Assembly: GCA_016215115.1 (NCBI GenBank)
Contig: JACRLN010000040.1
Coordinates: 22,815-86,814, forward strand
Length of the DNA: 64,000 nucleotides
Direction of reading: 5' to 3'
From: Nitrospirota bacterium
GTDB taxonomy: Bacteria; Nitrospirota; Thermodesulfovibrionia; UBA6902
Shown here: positions 8,256 to 15,977 of the stretch, one piece after another
Numbering within the stretch: position 1 is the first letter of the stretch
Layout: the number at the start of each line of letters is the position of its first letter
Translations under genes and position numbers: made by a program
The notes under the pieces: model-generated
Databases searched by the model: none
Told to the model about the DNA's origin: nothing
What the model saw: only the letters and a program-made list of their open reading frames with translations

Positions 8256-8702
8256 GTGGAAGGGCTTCATATAAAACAAGTGCTGCTTTACAAGGATCCG
8301 CGGGGTTGGCTGGGAGAAATAATAAGAGAAGATGAATCAGAAATTACGCCGGCCATGGTATATCTGTCAATGACAAGGCCGGGACTTGTCAGAGGACCTC
8401 ATGAACACATAAAACAGACTGATTGTTTTTGTTTTATCGGCAAGTTCAGAATTTATTTATGGGATAACAGAAAAAAATCTTCAACCTACCAGGAGAAAAA
8501 AGTTGTGGATACATCTGATACCCCTACGTTGGCAATTGTGCCGCCCGGCATAGTGCATGCTTACAAAAATATCGGCAGTACCGATGGGTTAGTAATAAAT
8601 TTGCCGGACAGACTTTATAAGGGATGGGGGAAGACCGAAACAGTTGATGAAATACGGCATGAAAATGATCCACGTTCGCCATTCAGCATAGAGGATAAAT
8701 AA
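8256..8702 (+). CDS. rfbC: dTDP-4-dehydrorhamnose 3,5-epimerase-like cupin
   Basis: A 148-residue cupin that occupies the rfbC position between rfbA and rfbB. It has the RmlC-like landmarks KDPRGWL near the start, a histidine-rich RGPHEH (residues 46-51) where the catalytic His lies, PPGIVHAYKN on the barrel strand, and the C-terminal DPRSPF. It is shorter than ordinary RmlC (about 180 residues), so it could be a divergent epimerase or a sugar ketoisomerase. The start is GTG at 8256, behind GGAGG, and the stop overlaps the rfbB ATG by one base. It probably completes the rhamnose pathway, since no other epimerase gene is seen. Confidence 0.75.
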   Translation: MEGLHIKQVLLYKDPRGWLGEIIREDESEITPAMVYLSMTRPGLVRGPHEHIKQTDCFCFIGKFRIYLWDNRKKSSTYQEKKVVDTSDTPTLAIVPPGIVHAYKNIGSTDGLVINLPDRLYKGWGKTETVDEIRHENDPRSPFSIEDK

Positions 8703-9727
8703 TGAGGTTATTGATAACTGGCGGTGCTGGGTTTATAGGGGCTAATTATATCAGGTATGTGCTGTCTGTACACCCTGACTATCACGTGATTAATTTAGAC
8801 AAACTTACCTACTCGGGCAATCTCGGAAATCTTAAGGGAATAGACGGATACCCAAATTATACGTTTGTCAGGGGAGACATTTGCGACAGAAATGTGCTGG
8901 ATGGCATAAAGTTTGATGCAATTGTAAATTTTGCAGCGGAAAGCCATGTTGACAGAAGCATTCTTGACGCCTCGCCTTTCCTTCAGACAAATATTATGGG
9001 AACTCATAATCTGCTTGAAACAGCAAAACAAAGAGACTGCATTTTTTTGCATGTTTCAACTGATGAGGTATATGGCACAATAGAAAAGGAATCCTTTAAT
9101 GAAAACTCGCCGTTGAGGCCCAATAGTCCTTATGCGGCCAGCAAGGCAGCTTCCGACATGCTTGTCAGGTCTTACGTTGAAACTCATAAAATAAAGGCTA
9201 TAATAACCAGGTGCTCAAATAATTACGGGCCTTATCAATTCCCCGAAAAACTTATTCCTCTTGTTATCATCAATGCACTTAATATGAAGCCGATACCGGT
9301 TTACGGAGACGGCATGAATGTTCGGGACTGGATTTATGTTACAGACCACTGTAAGGGGATAGATACGGTCCTTCATAACGGTAAAAACGGCGAAGTTTAT
9401 AACATAGGCTCAAGGAACGAACGTGCGAACATCGAACTCATTAAATTGCTGCTTGTAAAAGTTGCCGGAAGAATCAACCTGAATGAGAATGAATTCGCAG
9501 GTCTGATCAACTTTGTCAGGGACAGAAAGGGTCATGACAGGAGATATGCCATTGATTCGTCAAAGATAGAACAGCAGCTTGGCTGGAAACCGGAGATTAG
9601 TTTTGATGAGGGAATTTCAAAAACCGTTGATTGGTATATTTCAAATAAACAGTGGTGGCAAAGGATAATATCCGGAGAATATATGCAGTATTATAATACT
9701 CAGTATGCTGAAAGGCTGAAAAAGTGA
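8702..9727 (+). CDS. rfbB: dTDP-glucose 4,6-dehydratase
   Basis: Converts dTDP-glucose to dTDP-4-keto-6-deoxyglucose with bound NAD. It is a short-chain dehydrogenase/reductase of the extended class with GGAGFIG (7-13), the TDE triad region (120-122) and YAASK (Tyr144, Lys148). The 341-residue length is normal. The ATG overlaps the previous stop (TAATG), so translation is probably coupled. It acts between RfbA and the epimerase in this operon. Confidence 0.96.
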   Translation: MRLLITGGAGFIGANYIRYVLSVHPDYHVINLDKLTYSGNLGNLKGIDGYPNYTFVRGDICDRNVLDGIKFDAIVNFAAESHVDRSILDASPFLQTNIMGTHNLLETAKQRDCIFLHVSTDEVYGTIEKESFNENSPLRPNSPYAASKAASDMLVRSYVETHKIKAIITRCSNNYGPYQFPEKLIPLVIINALNMKPIPVYGDGMNVRDWIYVTDHCKGIDTVLHNGKNGEVYNIGSRNERANIELIKLLLVKVAGRINLNENEFAGLINFVRDRKGHDRRYAIDSSKIEQQLGWKPEISFDEGISKTVDWYISNKQWWQRIISGEYMQYYNTQYAERLKK

Positions 9728-9740
9728 AGACTGTTAAATT

Positions 9741-9763
9741 CCCTCTACCCTTGCGGGAGAGGG
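9741..9763. repeat. REP-like hairpin between rfbB and rfbD
   Basis: CCCTCTACCC, a TTGC loop and GGGAGAGGG form a stem with one bulged base, followed by a G-rich tail (TTAGGGTGAGGGG). This motif is widely dispersed in bacterial genomes. Here it splits the otherwise tight operon and its G-rich tail may double as the rfbD ribosome binding site. Confidence 0.75.
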
Positions 9764-9782
9764 TTAGGGTGAGGGGGATTAT

Positions 9783-10613
9783 TTGTTGAAGATCGCATTG
9801 ACCGGTTCTGACGGTATGCTTGGTTCCGATATAAAGAATGTCTTTTCAGATGTTGAACTCGCGGCCCTTACACTCCATGATTTTGATATTACCGATCTTG
9901 ATAAATCTGTTAAAGCAATAAAAGAAATAAAGCCGGATTATCTGATACACACGGCAGCTTATACCGATGTTGACGGATGCGAGAGAACTCCTGAAACGGC
10001 GTTTCTTGTGAATGGGATCGGTGCAAGAAACATAACCATGGCATGCGAAGAGATCAGATGTCCCGTAATTTATATCAGCACCGATTATGTATTTGACGGC
10101 ACAAAAAAGGAGACATACAATGAGTGGGACAAAACAAATCCCATAAACATGTATGGACTGTCTAAACTTTTGGGAGAGCAGTTTGTAACATCACTGACAA
10201 ACAGGTTTTATGTTGTCAGGACCTCATGGCTTTACGGGAAAAACGGCAAAAATTTTGTTGATACAATAATAAGGCTTTTGTCGGAAAAAAACGAAATAGA
10301 TGTTGTAAATGATCAGGTTGGCTCTCCTACTTATACTTACGATCTCGCAAGAAAACTGAGGGAGTTGATCGGGAGAGGCTATGGCACATATCATGTAACC
10401 AACACATCATATTGTTCCTGGCATGAATTTGCCGTTGAGATAGCAAGGGCAAATGGGATTAATAAGAAAATCAACCCGATAACTTCCGAAAAATTAAACA
10501 GACCTGCCAAAAGACCCGCCTTTTCCGTGCTTAATAACACCATGCTGAAGCTCGAGGGGATTGAACCTGCAAGGCACTGGAAAGAAGCGCTGAAAGATTA
10601 TCTGAAAGGGTAA
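9783..10613 (+). CDS. rfbD: dTDP-4-dehydrorhamnose reductase
   Basis: The last step of dTDP-L-rhamnose synthesis, NAD(P)H-dependent reduction of the 4-keto sugar. It has the Rossmann motif TGSDGMLGSD (7-16), STDYVFDG and the catalytic YGLSK. The length of 276 residues is normal. The start is one of two adjacent TTG codons (9783 or 9786), preceded by GAGGGGGA from the hairpin repeat. It closes the rfb operon, whose product supplies rhamnose for LPS or surface polysaccharide. Confidence 0.94.
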   Translation: MLKIALTGSDGMLGSDIKNVFSDVELAALTLHDFDITDLDKSVKAIKEIKPDYLIHTAAYTDVDGCERTPETAFLVNGIGARNITMACEEIRCPVIYISTDYVFDGTKKETYNEWDKTNPINMYGLSKLLGEQFVTSLTNRFYVVRTSWLYGKNGKNFVDTIIRLLSEKNEIDVVNDQVGSPTYTYDLARKLRELIGRGYGTYHVTNTSYCSWHEFAVEIARANGINKKINPITSEKLNRPAKRPAFSVLNNTMLKLEGIEPARHWKEALKDYLKG

Positions 10614-10746
10614 GCAATATCGTTATACTTCCTCACTTTCCTGCTTACGCACTTTCTCGCTACTTTAGGGAAGCGGGAAAATTTCCGATAAATATAAAAA
10701 GAGGAAGGGATGATCAATAAAGCGAGAACCTTTCCGGGGAGTTGTT

Positions 10747-11694
10747 ATGAATTTGAACAAGAAATTAAAAAAACAGGAAGAAAATATCACAGGGTATTTC
10801 ACGTTTTTTTGCGCACTGCTTCTTGCGTTCGCCGCTGTCACATCCTTCTTGTCATCACCTTCTCATGCGTCAGAAATATCCGCAAAGGCTGCAGTCGTGG
10901 TAAACAGTGCAAATGATACCCTGCTCTATGGAAAGAACCCGGATCTTAAATTACCTCCGGCAAGCACGACAAAGCTGATAACGGCGATGGTCGCCCTTGA
11001 TATACTGGGGCCTGATGAGGTAATTACTATAAGCAAAAAAGCCGCCCTTACCGCATCGATCCGGCCGAACCTCCCTGGAGGGGAAAAACTCAGTGTGAGA
11101 GACCTCCTCTGCCTTGCCCTGATACGGTCGATCAACGGCGCAGCGGTGGCGCTCGCTGAAGCCTCCGCAGGCACGGAAGAAGCATTCGTATCCTTCATGA
11201 ATGAAAAGGCAATATCCATCAGCGCACTCAATACCAGATTTATAAACGCCTCAGGGCTTCCCGGGAAAGGACAATACACAACCGCCCGCGATCTCGCAAG
11301 GATCATGAAAAAAGCATTGTCCTATCCGCTTATCGCCGATATAATTCACACTCCGACAACGGCGCTTGACGTCAAGGGGAAGACGGTCGTTCTTACCAAT
11401 ACAAATAACCTGCTCTGGACGGATGACGGCCACCTTGGAGGAAAGACCGGGTATACCCGGGCAGCGCGGCACTGTTTTGTAGGCGCTTCGGATAAGGAAG
11501 ACGGAACGCTCATTATCGCCCTCCTTGGAGATGCGTCGCGCAACACGCTCTGGACGGATGCGGAGAAGCTTCTTGCAAGGGACTTTCAGGAGGGGACGAT
11601 CATCATTGATGCCGGGGAAAACAGCCTGGGAGCAAAACGTCAAAAGGCAGTACACCGCACGAGAGAAAAGAGAAGCAGGACAAAGTCGTTGTAG
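10747..11694 (+). CDS. D-alanyl-D-alanine carboxypeptidase, PBP5-like (peptidase S11)
   Basis: A periplasmic penicillin-binding protein that trims stem peptides of peptidoglycan. The three active-site motifs are present: STTK (Ser73, Lys76), SIN (128-130) and KTG (233-235). A hydrophobic signal lies at about residues 17-40, ending near SHAS. At 315 residues it lacks the C-terminal beta-sandwich and membrane-anchoring helix of E. coli PBP5/6 and ends in a basic tail (HRTREKRSRTKSL), so it may be soluble or bound by charge. GGGGAG lies seven bases before the ATG. Confidence 0.9.
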   Translation: MNLNKKLKKQEENITGYFTFFCALLLAFAAVTSFLSSPSHASEISAKAAVVVNSANDTLLYGKNPDLKLPPASTTKLITAMVALDILGPDEVITISKKAALTASIRPNLPGGEKLSVRDLLCLALIRSINGAAVALAEASAGTEEAFVSFMNEKAISISALNTRFINASGLPGKGQYTTARDLARIMKKALSYPLIADIIHTPTTALDVKGKTVVLTNTNNLLWTDDGHLGGKTGYTRAARHCFVGASDKEDGTLIIALLGDASRNTLWTDAEKLLARDFQEGTIIIDAGENSLGAKRQKAVHRTREKRSRTKSL

Positions 11695-11847
11695 TAGCGC
11701 TTCCGCTCTTCCCCGCTTGCGCACTTCCCCACTTTTGTCTTGCTGTTTGGCATGATATTGAATTACAATTAAGCGATGTAATTTATAAAGGGGAATAATC
11801 ATATCTTTTGATATAAAATAAATAATATTTTCAGGAGGACAAAATAA

Positions 11848-12057
11848 ATGGCTAAAGAATTTACAGTCATCATAGAGCAGGATGAAGAAGGGTATTTTAT
11901 TGCAGAGGTACCCGAACTTAAGGGCTGTCATACACAAGCAAAGTCTCTTGATACTTTAATGAAAAGGATTAAAGAGGCAGTTCTGCTTTGTCTTGAAGTG
12001 CAGGGAGAAAAGCGCACCAAAACGCATCTTGTAGGTGTTCAGAAGATCGCAGTATGA
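11848..12057 (+). CDS. hicB: HicB-like antitoxin
   Basis: A 69-residue protein with the degraded RNase H-like HicB fold. The DEEGYFIAEVPELKGCHTQA stretch (11-30) is the family hallmark. It has a strong ribosome binding site (CAGGAGG) and overlaps the toxin gene by four bases. The antitoxin comes first, the reverse of the common hicA-hicB order. It lacks an obvious C-terminal DNA-binding domain, so autoregulation may need another protein or may not occur. Confidence 0.88.
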   Translation: MAKEFTVIIEQDEEGYFIAEVPELKGCHTQAKSLDTLMKRIKEAVLLCLEVQGEKRTKTHLVGVQKIAV

Positions 12058-12284
12058 GTAAATTTCCATCGTTGTCCGGAAAAGAAATTGTTTTTATTTT
12101 AAAAAAAGCCGGTTTTACCTCTGAAAGACAAAGAGGCAGCCATGTCTTTATGAAACATTCTGACGGACGAGTAACAGTAGTCCCGGTTCATTCAGGTGAA
12201 ACAATTGGCGCAGGACTGTTATCCAAGATATTAAGAGATGTGGAAATGACAAAAGATGACTTCCTGAAAATGCTTAAAGGTTAA
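12054..12284 (+). CDS. hicA: HicA-like mRNA interferase toxin
   Basis: A 76-residue double-stranded-RNA-binding-fold toxin. The catalytic His is in RQRGSHVFM (GSH, about residues 28-30), with later features VPVHSGETIGAGLLSKILRD typical of the family. HicA cleaves mRNA and is neutralised by HicB, encoded immediately upstream with an ATGA overlap. Confidence 0.9.
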   Translation: MSKFPSLSGKEIVFILKKAGFTSERQRGSHVFMKHSDGRVTVVPVHSGETIGAGLLSKILRDVEMTKDDFLKMLKG

Positions 12285-12335
12285 ATTTGGAAAGGGAAGG
12301 GGATATGCCTCTTTTAAAGTTTAAATAAATAGCCC

Positions 12336-12578
12336 ATGAAAAAGTCTCATCAGAATATCAACATTGTGCATACGGCGTATTGCCCCCATTGCAGAGCCGT
12401 CACCAACCTGAGCGTGTCCATCACTCTGCAGACCATCCCCGTACCGGATGGAAAAACGGAAACGCTTGTCTCACGAACGTATCATTGTGAATCCTGCTGC
12501 TCATTTGTGCGAAGTGAAGATGATGTATCACTTCTCGCAGGGTATGGGGAAAGCGACTTTGCAGGACTCGTTACTTAA
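12336..12578 (+). CDS. Small zinc-ribbon-like protein, C-terminus possibly altered
   Basis: An 80-residue protein with two CxxC pairs (CPHC at 16-19 and CESC at 51-54) spaced as in a zinc ribbon. I do not know its function. After RSEDDVS the sequence changes character, and the remaining residues lie over the start of an ORF6N gene remnant in another frame. The true C-terminus may therefore have been lost when the two sequences were joined near 12530-12560. Confidence 0.6.
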   Translation: MKKSHQNINIVHTAYCPHCRAVTNLSVSITLQTIPVPDGKTETLVSRTYHCESCCSFVRSEDDVSLLAGYGESDFAGLVT

Positions 12579-12666
12579 ATCCAACCATGGCGGCAGAAGA
12601 TATCTTCCCTATGTCTTTACCGAGCAGGGATTTGCGATGCTTTCCGAGGAAATAAGAGTTGTTTAA
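12567..12666 (+). pseudogene. Fragment of an ORF6N-domain (phage-type) protein
   Basis: In one frame this stretch reads LLKSNHGGRRYLPYVFTEQG followed by FAML. That matches the conserved part of ORF6N-domain DNA-binding proteins of phages and mobile elements (typically GGRRYxPYAFTEQGVAML). The N-terminal part of the domain is missing and a stop follows 12 codons later, so it is a remnant. Confidence 0.75.
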
Positions 12667-12747
12667 GAAGAATTATTTTATAATAAGTGTTCAGAATTTG
12701 CTGGCCAGTATGTTTATATCGCAGTATTCAGAGGCGTTCTTGTTGGC

Positions 12748-13071
12748 GTGGCTGACTCACTGCAAGAGACCAGACACATGCTTAGTGACATGAATTTGGA
12801 GAAACTGCTCCTCTGGTATCACGATTTATATAAGAAATATGATGAAAAAGTTAGAGAAAATGAGGGCGCCATCAGGTTTCTGACAAATGTGGTCGAATGG
12901 TTTGAACAAGGCCGCCATAAAAAGAAGAAAAGCAAGCTGGCAGGAATAGACAATATCTTTTTCCTCTTTGATAAGGAATATCTGAAGAAGGCCAAAGATC
13001 CTCTTGATGCGATAAAAATATTTTTGGCAGCAAAACAAAAAGAGAAAAGAGAACGGGGCATATTCGGATGA
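12748..13071 (+). CDS. Hypothetical protein, 5' end probably truncated
   Basis: A lysine-rich, mostly helical protein of about 107 residues with no family that I recognise; it overlaps the next gene by four bases. A GTG at 12748 and an ATG at 12778 are possible starts, neither with a good ribosome binding site. The reading frame stays open back to 12667 and encodes sensible protein there (FAGQYVYIAVFRGVLVG), which resembles the YVA..G strand pattern of DUF5678-type proteins. That upstream part has no start codon. I infer that a longer gene lost its 5' end when the ORF6N remnant was joined to it. Confidence 0.55.
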   Translation: MADSLQETRHMLSDMNLEKLLLWYHDLYKKYDEKVRENEGAIRFLTNVVEWFEQGRHKKKKSKLAGIDNIFFLFDKEYLKKAKDPLDAIKIFLAAKQKEKRERGIFG

Positions 13072-13592
13072 TCAAAAGTGAATCTGAGAAAGTACTGTTC
13101 AAAGATATGGTTCGGTCATGCACTTTCAAAAAAGTGAAAGACGCATTACTCGAACTTTATCCTGACCAGAAAAAGGTTATTAATGGGTACAAGTATGTTT
13201 TTCAAACTCTAAGACTTATGCGGTATAGATATAACAAAGAAGGGTTGGTTATTGATATCAGGAAAGTCGGGAGAGGGAAGAACGCATATTTCTGTGTCAG
13301 CGGTCTATGCACAGAAAAAGGCATTCAACAGTCATACGCCCTTGAGTATACTCCGTGGTCGAAATGGCTTGGATATGAGGTGGATAAAAAAGTTCTTAAA
13401 AAGATGCCGAAGGAAGAAATAATAGCACACTGCTTTTGGGAGATGACCTTTATGGGTTTTACTCAGGACAAGATCAGAAGCAGGCTGTTTGTGCTAAGAA
13501 GGCGGGTCAAAGATATTGAAGATGGCAAGGCAAGAACTATCCCTTACAAAGAAGTAATGGCAAGAATTAAAGATAAATTAAAAAATGGATAG
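13068..13592 (+). CDS. Hypothetical protein, unknown family
   Basis: A 174-residue protein with mixed helices and strands and basic patches (RRRVKDIEDGKAR). A notable central motif is EYTPWSKWLGYEVD. Its start overlaps the stop of the preceding gene (ATGA), so the two are probably a coupled pair. I cannot assign a function. The pairing beside HicBA and phage-gene remnants suggests an accessory module, but that is inference. Confidence 0.7.
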   Translation: MIKSESEKVLFKDMVRSCTFKKVKDALLELYPDQKKVINGYKYVFQTLRLMRYRYNKEGLVIDIRKVGRGKNAYFCVSGLCTEKGIQQSYALEYTPWSKWLGYEVDKKVLKKMPKEEIIAHCFWEMTFMGFTQDKIRSRLFVLRRRVKDIEDGKARTIPYKEVMARIKDKLKNG

Positions 13593-13681
13593 TGCGAAAG
13601 CGGATAAGGGGTAAGGATTAGGGGGTAATGGGTGAGAGGTTAGGGGAAGAAACCACGCCATAAGCAAATTTATGCAATAGA

Positions 13682-14914
13682 TCAATGAAAGAACAGATAG
13701 CCGATGAATATAGATGCCAGTAGGCCTGCAAGATCAGCGATGAGTCCGCATATGACTGCGTAGCGCGTATTTTTTATCCCGACAGAACCGAAATAAACGG
13801 CGATGATATAAAACGTGGTATCGGAGGAGCCCTGCATTATTGACGCGACCCTTCCGGCGAAGGAGTCGGCCCCATATGTCTTCATCGCATCCACCATCAT
13901 GCCCCTCGCGCCGCTTCCACTGAGAGGTTTCATGAACGCGGTCGGCAGAGCGCCCGTAAAGTCGGCATTTATGTTCAGCGATACCAGAGTATTACGAATC
14001 AGATCTGTGAGCATGTCCATTGCTCCCGATGTCCTGAAAACGCCCACGGCAACCAGAATGGCGATCAGATAGGGGATGATCCTGACGGCAATATGAAAGC
14101 CGTCTTTCGCCCCTTCGATAAATGATTCGTAAACGTTGACCCGCCTGAATGAAGCGAGCAGTATAAAACCGACGATGATGGAAAAAAGCAGGAGATTGGC
14201 CGCAACTGAGGAAACAGCCGCTATCTCTTCCCTGCTCATCCTGGAAAGAATGAACATCGATGCGCCGACAAATAATGTGAAAACTCCGAGATATGCCAGG
14301 ACCACCCTGTCCAGTAGATTGATCCTCTGATACAGGGCCACGCTGATGAGACCCGCCATAGTTGAAAATGAGGTCGCCAGTAATATGGGAATAAAAATAT
14401 CCGAGGGGTCCGCGGCCCCGAGCTGGAACCGGTACACCATGATAGTAACGGGGATAAGTGTGAGTCCGGAGGTGTTCAGCACGGTAAACATTATCATGGG
14501 GTTCGATGCCATGTGCCTGTCTTTGTTTGTGGCCTGCATCTCCTTCATAGCCCTTAAACCGAGAGGCGTGGCAGCGTTATCAAGTCCCAGCATATTGGCG
14601 GAGATGTTCATGATGATGGAGCCTACGGCAGGATGGTCTTTTTCAAGCTCAGGGAAGAGACGGTGAAAAAACGGCCAGATGGCCCTGGAAAAGATCCTGA
14701 CGATCCCGCCTTCTTCTCCTATCTTCATCAAACCCATCCAGAGGGTCAGGACGCCTGTCAATCCCAGGGAGATCTCAAATCCTGATCTGGCATATTCGAA
14801 TGTGGCGTTCATCATCTGAGGGAATACGTCCATGTCGCCGAACATGAGCAGCTTTGCCATCCCGACAACAAAGGCGATCACAAAAAAACCGATCCAGATG
14901 TAATTGAGAAGCAT
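13682..14914 (-). CDS. SpmA-SpmB fusion-type nucleoside recognition membrane protein
   Basis: A 410-residue membrane protein with about ten hydrophobic segments. The N-terminal half resembles SpmA (MNISANMLGLDNAATPLGL, then NTSGLTLIP) and the C-terminal half SpmB (PLSGSGARGMM and IMQGSSDTTFY), both of the nucleoside recognition (Gate) domain family. In Bacillus the two are separate spore-maturation proteins; in many non-sporing Gram-negatives one fused protein is found, with an unknown transport or core-wall role. It stands alone, facing away from DUF2784 and rpsO. Confidence 0.88.
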   Translation of the reverse strand: MLLNYIWIGFFVIAFVVGMAKLLMFGDMDVFPQMMNATFEYARSGFEISLGLTGVLTLWMGLMKIGEEGGIVRIFSRAIWPFFHRLFPELEKDHPAVGSIIMNISANMLGLDNAATPLGLRAMKEMQATNKDRHMASNPMIMFTVLNTSGLTLIPVTIMVYRFQLGAADPSDIFIPILLATSFSTMAGLISVALYQRINLLDRVVLAYLGVFTLFVGASMFILSRMSREEIAAVSSVAANLLLFSIIVGFILLASFRRVNVYESFIEGAKDGFHIAVRIIPYLIAILVAVGVFRTSGAMDMLTDLIRNTLVSLNINADFTGALPTAFMKPLSGSGARGMMVDAMKTYGADSFAGRVASIMQGSSDTTFYIIAVYFGSVGIKNTRYAVICGLIADLAGLLASIFIGYLFFH

Positions 14915-14949
14915 GCACTATAGTACCACAGAAAAGAAGTAGGGGGTAT

Positions 14950-15060
14950 GGGGTATGAAGATCGAAAGAGTGAAAGCGCAAAAGTCAAAAGTTCAGAAGC
15001 GCGGAAGTGCAGAAGTACAAAAATCAAAAGAGCAGAAGGGCGTATGGCATATGCCCTGCA
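14950..15060. repeat. Degenerate purine-rich repeat (AAAAGTGCAGAAG type)
   Basis: Many imperfect units such as GAAAGCGCAAAAGTC, GAAGTGCAGAAG and CAAAAGAGCAGAAG. The same family recurs at 31279-31315 and at 34419-34457, and in reverse inside the rnfB gene. The surrounding 14915-15229 gap holds no intact gene. Confidence 0.75.
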
Positions 15061-15061
15061 G

Positions 15062-15081
15062 GGGCATGGCATGCCATGCCC
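15062..15081. repeat. Perfect 20-bp palindrome (GGGCATGGCA half site)
   Basis: An exact inverted repeat with no loop, directly after a second near-palindrome (ATGCCCTGCAGGGGCAT). It could be a protein binding site or simply repeat debris. Confidence 0.6.
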
Positions 15082-15139
15082 GATAGCGGGAAGATACATT
15101 TAATAAATTAATGTTTAAATCTGTTAATATGAATTTCTG

Positions 15140-15229
15140 ATGGGATCACTGCTTGCTGTCGATCTGGGTTTAAAGACTGGCCTTGCGCGTTACTTCTGTA
15201 ACATCATGCGTTACGACGGGATGAGATAG
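15140..15229 (+). pseudogene. N-terminal fragment of a RuvC/RNase H-fold protein
   Basis: An ATG opens 29 codons beginning MGSLLAVDLGLKTGLARY, then a stop at 15227. LLAVDLGLKTGLA is the first strand-turn of the RNase H fold, with the metal-binding Asp of RuvC-like nucleases. The rest of the domain is absent, and the next gene starts on the base after the stop. It looks like a remnant left by a deletion, or less likely a tiny peptide gene coupled to DUF2784. Confidence 0.55.
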
Positions 15230-15586
15230 ATGCTTTACCGGATCGCCGCAGACATCACAGTCCTTCTTCACTTGCTCTGGATACTATTCCTCATCTTCGG
15301 TGCGTTTATAGGAAGAAAATATAGATGGGTCAAAAGAGTTCATATCAGCGCGATAATCTTTGCACTCGTCATACAGTTTTTCGGCTGGTACTGTCCTTTC
15401 ACACATCTTGAAATATGGTTGAGACGAATGCATGATCCATCGCAAAGTTACTCCGGCTCATTTATAATTCATTATGTTGAGAAAATTGTATATATCAATC
15501 TCTCTCCCAAAATAATTATAGTATTAACAATCATTCTCGCTGTCATTTCATTATGGATATATTCTCCACGTCATAAAAAGCGTTAA
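15230..15586 (+). CDS. DUF2784 family membrane protein
   Basis: A 118-residue protein with three hydrophobic segments (about 5-27, 37-55 and 92-110) and the family features LHLLWILFLIFGA and FGWYCPFTHLE. The family is common in bacteria and has no established function. Its start abuts the stop of the RNase H-like fragment (TAGATG). Confidence 0.85.
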   Translation: MLYRIAADITVLLHLLWILFLIFGAFIGRKYRWVKRVHISAIIFALVIQFFGWYCPFTHLEIWLRRMHDPSQSYSGSFIIHYVEKIVYINLSPKIIIVLTIILAVISLWIYSPRHKKR

Positions 15587-15702
15587 CTCTCATTGTGATT
15601 TTTGGGTAAAATTATTTATAATTAATCATCCTGAATTCTAACGGGGTTTACTTACTTGTCAGGTTTGTGTTAGAATTTTTTTCTTAGAAGGAAGGTAATG
15701 TT

Positions 15703-15972
15703 ATGTCATTAGCAAGAGAACAGAAAGAAACAATTATCAAAGATTTTAAATTGCATGAAGGTGATACGGGTTCGCCGGAGGTCCAGATAGCTTTAATAAG
15801 CGAGCGGCTGAACAGCCTTACAACGCACTTTCAGACCCACAAGAAAGACCACCACTCTCGAAGAGGCCTTTTAAAACTTGTAGGGCAGAGACGCAGACTA
15901 TTAGGTTATCTAAAGACAACCGATCAGGAAAGATACGAGCAGCTTATTAAAAGGCTTGGATTGAGAAAGTGA
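15703..15972 (+). CDS. rpsO: 30S ribosomal protein S15
   Basis: An 89-residue primary rRNA-binding protein of the small subunit platform. It shows the family sequence [20 protein letters not shown] and [16 protein letters not shown] strong AGAAGGAAGG precedes the ATG. It stands five bases before pnp, the order found in most bacteria. In E. coli the S15 mRNA is autoregulated through a leader pseudoknot; whether the 116-base leader here does so cannot be seen. Confidence 0.98.
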   Translation: MSLAREQKETIIKDFKLHEGDTGSPEVQIALISERLNSLTTHFQTHKKDHHSRRGLLKLVGQRRRLLGYLKTTDQERYEQLIKRLGLRK

Positions 15973-15977
15973 ACTGA

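Noticed and set aside
9741..9763. Factor-independent terminator in the rhamnose operon
   Set aside because: The stem is followed by G-rich DNA, not a T-tract, so it is a repeat and not a classic terminator.
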